From the NCBI GenBank assembly GCA_902771725.1, contig CACXXT010000001.1, positions 124,001 to 188,000 of the forward strand: a stretch of DNA of 64,000 nucleotides, given 5' to 3'. The position numbers and the translations under genes are program-made. This stretch comes from an uncultured Bacteroidales bacterium. GTDB lineage: Bacteria > Bacteroidota > Bacteroidia > Bacteroidales > Bacteroidaceae. Numbering within the stretch: position 1 is the stretch's first letter; each line of letters starts with the position of its first letter. This document shows, in pieces, positions 7,790 to 13,648 of this stretch. The notes under the pieces were generated by a model, which was given only the letters and a program-made list of their open reading frames with translations, made no database searches and had not been told where the DNA came from.

Positions 7790-8476
7790 TTAACGATTAA
7801 GGAGTGTTTCTAATAGATTTTGTGCCTTTCCATTTATCGTAGCTGCTCCATTCGTACGAATCAAATCTTCAAGTAACGACTTTGCCTTCTCTTCTTCTCC
7901 CGCCTTCACAAACGCCAACGCCAAATTCCAAGCTATATCATTGGCGTAAGGATAATAGGTATAGTCCGAGTTAAGAGATTCGTAGATGGGTTCGAGCTCC
8001 GCAATGATTTCGGTCATGTCTTTTTCCTCTGGAATACGATTGAAGAGGGTGTAGAGGTGAGAGATTGTGACTGAATCGGTTTCGCCACGAGATAGTGCAT
8101 CTAAATCATAATGGACATAATATGGCGTAAGCATTTCATTAACCCTTTCGTACCGGACGTTTTCAGCATGATAATTATAGCCGAAGTAGAGTGCAACGAC
8201 AGCTGCAGCAGATAGTGTCCACAAAACGAAGCGACGAACGTTATTACGAGGCTTCTTCATAGTAACTTCGTTGATAATCTCATGGTCGTGCTGACGTCCT
8301 TTTTCCTGTATGCCTTTGAGTAATGCGGAAATGGCGCGTGCATGTTCACGAAGATCTGCGTCTGTTTTCAGTTCTTCGCGAAAACGTATTTCTTCCTCTG
8401 TGGACATCTCACCACGAAGAAAACGCTCTATGCGTTCATCCATTTCGTTGAACTTTATCTCTTCGGAATTACTCAT
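7790..8476 (-). CDS. Single-pass anti-sigma-like protein with TPR-like periplasmic tail
   Basis: 228 residues. The N-terminal ~60 (MDERIERFLRGEMSTEEEIR, then FREELKTDADLREHARA) match the short helical anti-sigma-type domain common next to Bacteroidetes ECF genes. No zinc HxxxCxxC motif is present. A basic stretch (KKPRNNVRR, 74-82) precedes one membrane segment (~83-100), which gives N-in/C-out topology. The C-terminal 128 residues are helical, with a TPR-like unit near the end (NDIAWNLALAFVKAGEEEKA). The gene overlaps the sigma gene by 8 bp. I infer that it holds the sigma factor at the membrane and is released by a periplasmic signal, possibly the caspase or CHAT protease encoded beside it. 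Confidence 0.75.
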   Translation of the reverse strand: MSNSEEIKFNEMDERIERFLRGEMSTEEEIRFREELKTDADLREHARAISALLKGIQEKGRQHDHEIINEVTMKKPRNNVRRFVLWTLSAAAVVALYFGYNYHAENVRYERVNEMLTPYYVHYDLDALSRGETDSVTISHLYTLFNRIPEEKDMTEIIAELEPIYESLNSDYTYYPYANDIAWNLALAFVKAGEEEKAKSLLEDLIRTNGAATINGKAQNLLETLLNR

Positions 8477-9053
8477 AGTGCTTGCGAATTAATTCTTGGT
8501 ACTTTTGTTTGAACTTGCTGACACATTTGTACTTCTGCGTTTTCACAGAGTTTGCATTTGCGAAGCCGTAGGTGTCGGCAATCGTGTTGTTATCGAAGTT
8601 ATTCCAATAATAGCCCAGGAAGATAATGCGACAGGTCTCAGGCAAAGCATCCAATACTGCCTTTACAATCCTCTCGGAATAGGATTGTTCTTCTTGGGAA
8701 ATATCGTCTGTTGACAGCTGATAGAGTTCATCGATCTTATCGGCCATAAACTCTTGTTTGGTTGTGAACGTGATCTGTTCGAGCAAGGGAACGGTGGGTT
8801 TCTTTTTGCTCAGGAACTTTAACGTTTGGTTGATACAAACCCGAAGGAAGTAGGTGGAGAGCGAACTGGTCAGAGAAGACAGTTTGCCTTCTTTTATATT
8901 AAGGTATAGGGCGATGGACGAATCTTGATAGATGTCGTCAAGGTCTGCATCTTCCATATTGAATGACTTGTGGAGATAGGCAAAGACCTTGCTACGCTCC
9001 TCGGATAAGAAGCGGTTCAGAGCCTGATAGTCTTTGAGTATCTCAACTTTCAT
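8469..9053 (-). CDS. ECF-type RNA polymerase sigma factor
   Basis: 194 residues. Region 2 covers ~20-100 (DADLDDIYQDSSIALYLNIK, then STYFLRVCINQTLKFL). Region 4 covers ~130-190 (VLDALPETCRIIFLGYYWNN...IADTYGFANANSVKTQKYKC) with a helix-turn-helix. There is no region 3, as in ECF factors. The gene overlaps the caspase gene by 4 bp (ATGA) and the anti-sigma-like gene by 8 bp, so the three are translationally coupled. Three nearby units carry a shared non-housekeeping promoter, GGTTAC(C/T)-N16-17-TATAAA, which is the best candidate for its target. Confidence 0.9.
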   Translation of the reverse strand: MKVEILKDYQALNRFLSEERSKVFAYLHKSFNMEDADLDDIYQDSSIALYLNIKEGKLSSLTSSLSTYFLRVCINQTLKFLSKKKPTVPLLEQITFTTKQEFMADKIDELYQLSTDDISQEEQSYSERIVKAVLDALPETCRIIFLGYYWNNFDNNTIADTYGFANANSVKTQKYKCVSKFKQKYQELIRKHYE

Positions 9054-9925
9054 TGTAGTATGCTTGTTTCGATGACGAGGTTCTGGTTATTAGGCCACAT
9101 GCTTTGTTGAAGAATCTCTGAGTGAAGGGCATTCAGCAGGTTTAAGGGGTTCTTACTGAATTGCTCTTTCTGAATAGTCTTTGCAAGATGGTAGGAGAGA
9201 GCTCCATATCTCTTCCCGTCTATCTTAATCTCGGTATTGACCTGATCGGCACGACACGCTTCAAAGAATACCACATCAGCCATCTTGTTAGAATGTTGAA
9301 TTTGGTAATGAGAACGTTTGTCTTTATTAGGCTTGAATACCTTGTCTTTGGAAGTGAATCCTACGCGCGTACCTCTTATAATAACATCATTGCCTCGGGA
9401 ACTTGTTCCGGCATGGCAGGCATCAATGGTGACATACAGGATACCTTTGGTTCCCAACCTTGAACGTAGTTGCTTGATGTAAATGTTGAGTTGGTCATCC
9501 AGCAGATGACACTCGCCTTCATATTGACCTTTGCTATATTGCTTGTAAGCGTCTATTGGCACAATCGCCTCATCCCATCCATCAGTCTCATCACCATCTA
9601 AGTCTTCTACGGGTTGTCCGTGCGTGGAGAAATGCAGATAGACGATATCACCTGCCTTACTCTTTTTAACGAATAGAGAAAGCTGCTTAGTGATAGCTTT
9701 ATATGTCGCCTCTTCATCTAATAGTCTCACTATTTGGAATCCTTGTTTGAAGAGGATTGGCGATAGCAGTTCAACGTCATTGATTCCGTTAATGTTGTTC
9801 CATTGATAGCCTGTGAGGGCTGTGTCGTAATGAGATATGCCTACGAGGAATGCCCTTTTTCGCTGGGAATAAGCGAAAGAGGATATGGCGATTAATATGC
9901 ACAATATCAGGCCGTGGAATCTCAT
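9050..9925 (-). CDS. Secreted caspase family (peptidase C14) protein
   Basis: 291 residues from the ATG at 9925. That start gives a signal peptide (MRFHGLILCILIAISSFAYS) and lies 19 bp after a TACCTTTG promoter element. The longer in-frame start at 10018 lies upstream of that promoter and is rejected. The p20-like domain has His102 in IVYLHFSTHGQ, an acidic loop DLDGDETDGWDEAIVPID, and Cys170 in YVTIDACHAGTSSRG, all in the expected order. The acidic loop resembles metacaspases and orthocaspases, which cut after Arg/Lys; the actual specificity is not known. It is the first gene of the caspase-sigma-anti-sigma operon and is predicted to act in the periplasm or at the envelope. Confidence 0.9.
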   Translation of the reverse strand: MRFHGLILCILIAISSFAYSQRKRAFLVGISHYDTALTGYQWNNINGINDVELLSPILFKQGFQIVRLLDEEATYKAITKQLSLFVKKSKAGDIVYLHFSTHGQPVEDLDGDETDGWDEAIVPIDAYKQYSKGQYEGECHLLDDQLNIYIKQLRSRLGTKGILYVTIDACHAGTSSRGNDVIIRGTRVGFTSKDKVFKPNKDKRSHYQIQHSNKMADVVFFEACRADQVNTEIKIDGKRYGALSYHLAKTIQKEQFSKNPLNLLNALHSEILQQSMWPNNQNLVIETSILQ

Positions 9926-9944
9926 GACGTTTTCTTTTGCGCCA

Positions 9945-9952
9945 CAAAGGTA
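9945..9952 (-). promoter_or_regulatory. -7 element of the caspase-sigma operon
   Basis: TACCTTTG on the minus strand, 19 bp before the ATG at 9925. It supports the shorter caspase start and indicates housekeeping transcription of the regulators. No clear -33 is visible. Confidence 0.6.
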
Positions 9953-9972
9953 CAGAAATAATTCCGAATCCC

Positions 9973-10001
9973 GGTTACCTTTTGGATTATTCTGGTATAA
10001 A
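9973..10001 (+). promoter_or_regulatory. ECF-type promoter motif copy (acidic-protein operon)
   Basis: GGTTACC (9973-9979) then TATAAA (9996-10001), 16 bp apart, 44 bp before the ATG at 10046. The flanking AATCCCGGTTACCTTT is the same as upstream of the secreted repeat gene. The promoter is back to back with the caspase promoter. Confidence 0.6.
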
Positions 10002-10045
10002 CGGGCAAAGAAACTCATATTATTAACATTTCAAACAAAAAAGCA

Positions 10046-10417
10046 ATGACACAGAATTTAGATTTTACAATGGAACTCTTCATGATGGAGGAAGCAGAAA
10101 TGCAGATAATCATGGAAGATTGTGAGTCGTTGGATCAGTTAGAGGACTGCGACGAACCTATTATCGAAGATTACGATGACAGGGATGACCTGGAAATCTA
10201 TGACGATGACGAATTGAATGATTTCCTTGCTCGAAGGAATCGACAGAATGGTGAGGAGGAGGATGAATGGGATGATGAATATGAATACTATAGCGATGAT
10301 TCTTCGTCCGAGTGGACTGAAGAAGATGCTTGGTGGGCTCTCACGGATGGTATGTATGGTGAAATGCCTCGGAATCCGATAGCTTATGACGCCGCAATGG
10401 ACGCAATGGGATTTTAA
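10046..10417 (+). CDS. Extremely acidic unknown protein
   Basis: 123 residues with 23 Asp and 21 Glu against 5 Arg and no Lys, so net charge is about -39. It includes runs such as EEEDEWDDEYEYYSDD and is rich in Trp/Tyr near the C-terminus. There is no signal peptide, membrane segment or known domain. Such composition is seen in DNA-mimic proteins and in acidic chaperones, but nothing here proves either. It is the first gene of a three-gene operon (27 bp to the next) under the same unusual promoter as the ExoVII-like gene. A DNA-mimic role toward that nuclease or its substrate is a speculation worth testing. Confidence 0.7.
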   Translation: MTQNLDFTMELFMMEEAEMQIIMEDCESLDQLEDCDEPIIEDYDDRDDLEIYDDDELNDFLARRNRQNGEEEDEWDDEYEYYSDDSSSEWTEEDAWWALTDGMYGEMPRNPIAYDAAMDAMGF

Positions 10418-10444
10418 TTATTTCTAACTCAAAAACTTTATATT

Positions 10445-10900
10445 ATGGATCGTTGGCCAAGTTTTCAAACATTTACATTCAGGGAGTTCTCCTTTTCAGC
10501 GGATCGTTATGAAGAATACATTGGTGGTTGCTTAGTGAACTCAGGTTATATTAAGTGTGATATTTCTTTTAAGCAGGAGAATAATGGGGACTACTTCAAA
10601 GGTGGTCTTATTAGGGTCCGGATTGGAAATAACCCTTTGGCGGATAAAATCCTGTCTTCTTTTGAATTCGACACTTGTGTGACGATGGGCGACAGACTTA
10701 TGATGTACATCGCAGCAAGGCAGTGCAACGTGAATGAGACTTCATTGTACATGATGGCATCATTATTAGGTGTCACTCGGGAGCGAAAAGAATACGTTGA
10801 AAATGAACCGACCGTTTGCAATGTGTTTACGACCAACCAGCAAATATGCAAGGTCGCCTTTAAGTTTGCAAACCCAGATCGGTTAATTGAATTCTATTAA
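10445..10900 (+). CDS. Unknown protein, acidic-protein operon gene 2
   Basis: 151 residues, soluble, no signal peptide or membrane segment, mixed alpha/beta by eye. I recognise no family. Motifs that might help a search are SADRYEEYIGGCLVNSGYI and ASLLGVTRERKEYVENEP. The stop codon overlaps the next start by one base (TAATG), so the two are probably translated together. Confidence 0.7.
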   Translation: MDRWPSFQTFTFREFSFSADRYEEYIGGCLVNSGYIKCDISFKQENNGDYFKGGLIRVRIGNNPLADKILSSFEFDTCVTMGDRLMMYIAARQCNVNETSLYMMASLLGVTRERKEYVENEPTVCNVFTTNQQICKVAFKFANPDRLIEFY

Positions 10901-11385
10901 TGTCAGATGATATCATGATGACAAACTACGAATACATTTTAAGTGAGTGTAAGCAAGCACATTATGGGACTTGGAGTGAGAAGGCTGTGAATGCATGTAT
11001 CGGCAGGCTGAATGGATTGACGCGCAACGAACTTCTGAGGCTGTTGACTTCCAGATGGCTGTCTCCAAAGGATGAAGTTAGGAAGGCTGTCTTCGGACTA
11101 TTGTTTCAAAAGCAATTGGAACAAAGAGATGCTAAAGTGAAAGAAGCGGCAATAGTCGAACTAGGGGTAATGCTCTTGGAGAAGAATGGTAACCACGTGA
11201 AACTGGCGCGCGATGAGTTGAAGAAACGGTACCAAGTGTCGGACAAGAATACACAGTTGACGATTATTGGCTTCTTCTTGCGTGCTTCATCCCGACAGGA
11301 TAGGAAGTGGGGAGAAGTTCGAGATAAATGGCAGAAGCGCGGCTTTGCCAATCCTCCTAATATCTTTGATTCATGGGGACTGTAG
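10900..11385 (+). CDS. Unknown helical protein, acidic-protein operon gene 3
   Basis: 161 residues. Almost wholly helical and basic, with HEAT-like phrases (LLRLLTSRWLSPKDEVRKAV, then DAKVKEAAIVELGVMLLEK), so it may be a small alpha-solenoid. I do not recognise a family. A start at the ATG at 10915 is also possible. Its basic character next to the very acidic first protein of the operon could allow a complex, which is inference only. Confidence 0.65.
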   Translation: MSDDIMMTNYEYILSECKQAHYGTWSEKAVNACIGRLNGLTRNELLRLLTSRWLSPKDEVRKAVFGLLFQKQLEQRDAKVKEAAIVELGVMLLEKNGNHVKLARDELKKRYQVSDKNTQLTIIGFFLRASSRQDRKWGEVRDKWQKRGFANPPNIFDSWGL

Positions 11386-11498
11386 GTGTACGTATTCCGA
11401 TTTTGTAATCCAGATGATATCCACTCACCCCAAACGGTGATGTCCGTTCACTTTTCTGCTCTTTCGCCCAGCTCTTTTGTTAATTTCTCATTTTACTC

Positions 11499-11577
11499 AG
11501 AAAAGTTTGCCAAGTTTACGGTGTAGTTTTGCAAATCAGAATTTCAAAAACTATGCTAACTATGCTAACCCTACTAA
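11499..11577 (+). repeat. Dispersed repeats A (3' part) and B, copy 3
   Basis: AGAAAAGTTTGCCAAGTTTA through CGGTGTAG is followed directly by TTTTGCAAATCAGAATTTCA and the rest of repeat B, here with a doubled CTATGCTAAC. The A-then-B order matches 2011-2115. The gap 11386-11620 holds nothing else I can identify. Confidence 0.85.
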
Positions 11578-11620
11578 GCTAAATACGTCATAGACGGTTC
11601 CGTTCTGCTTGGAACCATTT

Positions 11621-12652
11621 TTAGTCGCTGTCACTATCTGCATTTTGTTCGTAGATATCACGCAGTTTTTGTTGCAATAGTGCTTTGTCGGGTAGGCATA
11701 ACTGATATTCTGCAACCATTGTTGGCGAGAGGCTGCGGCTTAGGGCATACTCGACGACCTCGTTGTCTTTGTCCTTGCACAAGAGTACACCGATGCTGGG
11801 GTTCTCTTTGGGCTTCTTGACATCGCGATCGAGGGCTTCCAAATAGAAGTTCAGCTGTCCAAGATGCTCTGGCTTGAACTTTCCTGTTTTCAGTTCGAAG
11901 GCAACGAGACATTGTAGCTCTCGGTGGTAGAATAGCAGATCTATGCGGAAATCGCTGTTGCCGACTTGCAGACGGAACTCTTCATCGATAAAGATGAAGT
12001 CTTTTCCAAGCTCTAAGATGAACTGCTTCATCTGCTTGATGAGAGCAGTCTTCATGGAATTCTCGTTCTCATAATCCTTACCACCCAGGAACTCCAGAAC
12101 ATATTGGTCACGAAAGACATGTTCTGCCTTTGGCGCAATTTCTCTCAGCACTGGTGAGAGTTTTATGTTATTAGCAATGCTCCTTTCATAAAGAGCGCTG
12201 TCTATCTGGCGCTCCAGTTGACGTGAAGAAAGCCTGTCATGAATACATAGATTTACATAGAAGCGCCTCTCTTCCATAGACTTGGCGCGACTCAAAATAG
12301 TAAGATTATTCGTCCAGCTAATTTGTCTCAGCAGTGCTGAGAGTTTTTCGTCTGCGCCTTTATAGGTCTCATAGAACTGCTTCATTCGCCAGAGGTTCTT
12401 GTCGGAGAAGCCCTTTGCTTCAGGGGCATTCTTGGTAATGTAGTCCGCCAACTGTTTGACAACGCCATCGCCCCAGTCGGAAGCCTCGATCTTTTCAGAG
12501 ATGTATTGGCCGATATTCCAATACAGGTCTATCAAAGCGGTATTGGCTAAACGAATGACATGAGTTCGCGTCTGCTGAATCAACGAAACGACTTCTGCGA
12601 ACTGTCCCGTTCTGTCTTCTGTGATTTCAACGTTGTTAGTCAGATTTATCAT
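11621..12652 (-). CDS. YhcG/DUF1016-type PD-(D/E)XK nuclease
   Basis: 343 residues. The N-terminal helical domain (VSLIQQTRTHVIRLANTAL, then DLYWNIGQYISEKIE and FSDKNLWRMKQFYETYK) is typical of DUF1016/YhcG proteins. The C-terminal nuclease core has GNSDFRIDLLFYHRELQCLV followed by AFELKTGKFKPEH, giving the D...E-x-K signature near residues 225-255. Related proteins accompany restriction and other defence genes; their DNA target is not established. It stands alone, flanked by dispersed repeats A and B on both sides. Confidence 0.9.
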   Translation of the reverse strand: MINLTNNVEITEDRTGQFAEVVSLIQQTRTHVIRLANTALIDLYWNIGQYISEKIEASDWGDGVVKQLADYITKNAPEAKGFSDKNLWRMKQFYETYKGADEKLSALLRQISWTNNLTILSRAKSMEERRFYVNLCIHDRLSSRQLERQIDSALYERSIANNIKLSPVLREIAPKAEHVFRDQYVLEFLGGKDYENENSMKTALIKQMKQFILELGKDFIFIDEEFRLQVGNSDFRIDLLFYHRELQCLVAFELKTGKFKPEHLGQLNFYLEALDRDVKKPKENPSIGVLLCKDKDNEVVEYALSRSLSPTMVAEYQLCLPDKALLQQKLRDIYEQNADSDSD

Positions 12653-12693
12653 ATATCTATGCTATGAAGGGTCATTTTTTAGTTTTCAGGGGG

Positions 12694-12701
12694 CAAAGAT
12701 A
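12694..12701 (-). promoter_or_regulatory. -7 element of the YhcG-like gene
   Basis: TATCTTTG on the minus strand, 41 bp before the start codon at 12652. No convincing -33 element is seen. Confidence 0.5.
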
Positions 12702-12764
12702 GTATTTTTTTTGCTCTCAGAGATGAAAACGGAGAAAAAAAAGTGGATGGCTGGTGGAATCAAA

Positions 12765-12810
12765 CATCAAATTTATCACTTTGGTTGAAAAAGTTTGCCA
12801 AGTTTACGGT
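12765..12810 (+). repeat. Dispersed repeat A, copy 4
   Basis: Matches copies 1 and 2 except GGTT for GGTC in the middle. It opens a noncoding stretch of about 1 kb (12653-13648) that contains only repeats and one terminator-like hairpin. Confidence 0.85.
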
Positions 12811-13050
12811 TGATGCGGATGAGGGGGGGGATTTCGAGGTTATGGGGAGGTGGAAATCATGGATGAAAGGGGAAAAAAGCTGATTTGAGGGATAGTGGAA
12901 GTAAATGATTGGGTGTTTTGGGTGATTTCCGCGTGCAAAAGGACATCGTGATAGGTCCGAGGTCGTAAAGCGGTGTGGGCAACGTGGCTTTGCTGACCGG
13001 GCTGATTGTGTTGCTCTCAATGCCATGGCGGAGGAGATTTGCAGGTGGTT

Positions 13051-13190
13051 TTTTGCAAATTAGAATTTCAAAAACTATGCTAACTATGCTAACCCTACGA
13101 ATGAAAAGGGTTAAAACTGGCCTTTTCGGCACAAAAATTAGCAAGGTTAGTAGGGTTAGCATAGTTTTTGAAATTCTGTTTTGCATGCAA
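13051..13190. repeat. Inverted pair of repeat B (long hairpin)
   Basis: Repeat B runs forward at 13051-13099 (TTTTGCAAATTAGAATTTCA and on to GCTAACCCTAC) and inverted at 13135-13190 (AATTAGCAAGGTTAGTAGGG on to TTTGCATGCAA). About 45 bases can pair around a ~35-base centre. The inverted arm is closest to the 2059 copy, the forward arm to the 11527 copy. It could be a small non-autonomous mobile element or a structured RNA. Confidence 0.8.
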
Positions 13191-13228
13191 GATGGGGGAG
13201 GGTGGGGGCAAAAATTACCACTCGATGG

Positions 13229-13316
13229 ATGCAGCAGGCTGTGCGGAGGGATGGAGCAGGGTGTATGGAGAGATGTAGCAAGCTGTGTGGGCAGATACAG
13301 CAGGCTGTGTGGGGTT
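13229..13316 (+). repeat. 22-bp tandem array I (four units)
   Basis: Four head-to-tail 22-bp units at 13229, 13251, 13273 and 13295, with consensus ATGCAGCAGGCTGTGTGG followed by four variable bases. There are no spacers, so this is not CRISPR. The exact 22-bp period is close to two helical turns. Confidence 0.75.
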
Positions 13317-13338
13317 TTATCACGGGTGGGAAAACCGC

Positions 13339-13426
13339 ATACATTAGGATGTATTGGCAATAAGATTAGGATCTTCCGGCGGTAAGATTAGGATGTCTTT
13401 GCAATAAGATTAGGACGTGTTGATCT
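13339..13426 (+). repeat. 22-bp tandem array II (four units)
   Basis: Units begin at 13339, 13361, 13383 and 13405. The first 12 bases, TAAGATTAGGAT, are conserved (the first unit is weaker) and the last 10 vary. A conserved half-unit on one helical face resembles iterons or phased protein-binding sites. It shares the period, but not the sequence, of array I 22 bp upstream. Confidence 0.75.
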
Positions 13427-13462
13427 AAAGATTTGTAGGTGTTGGTGAAGTCATAAAATAAA

Positions 13463-13491
13463 GACACGGATTCCATCGCGGAGTCCGTGTC
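13463..13491 (-). terminator. Hairpin terminator downstream of the six-hairpin gene
   Basis: GACACGGATTCC, loop ATCGC, GGAGTCCGTGTC: a 12-bp stem with one G-T pair. On the minus strand it is followed by TTTATTTTATG, which suits a terminator for the minus-strand gene ending at 13649, though it lies about 160 bp downstream. Confidence 0.5.
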
Positions 13492-13648
13492 CTTGGTTCA
13501 TGGCATTTCGGATTACTGACGAGATTAGGCGTCTGTGTTCTAAAGGTTAATCTCTGAGTTTGTGGTTCCTTGGTTTCTCTTGTTGAAGGCAACCGATAAC
13601 ATTATTACTAACTAACTAAAACAACTTATGAAATGTGGTTCTGTGTGG

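Noticed and set aside
13229-13426. CRISPR array
   Set aside because: Units are head-to-tail with no unique spacers and no cas genes are present.
12653-13648. Frames across the repeat-rich gap, for example 12857-13360 (minus) and 12975-13385 (plus)
   Set aside because: They cross the inverted repeat and 22-bp arrays, with repeat-driven composition and no start signals.
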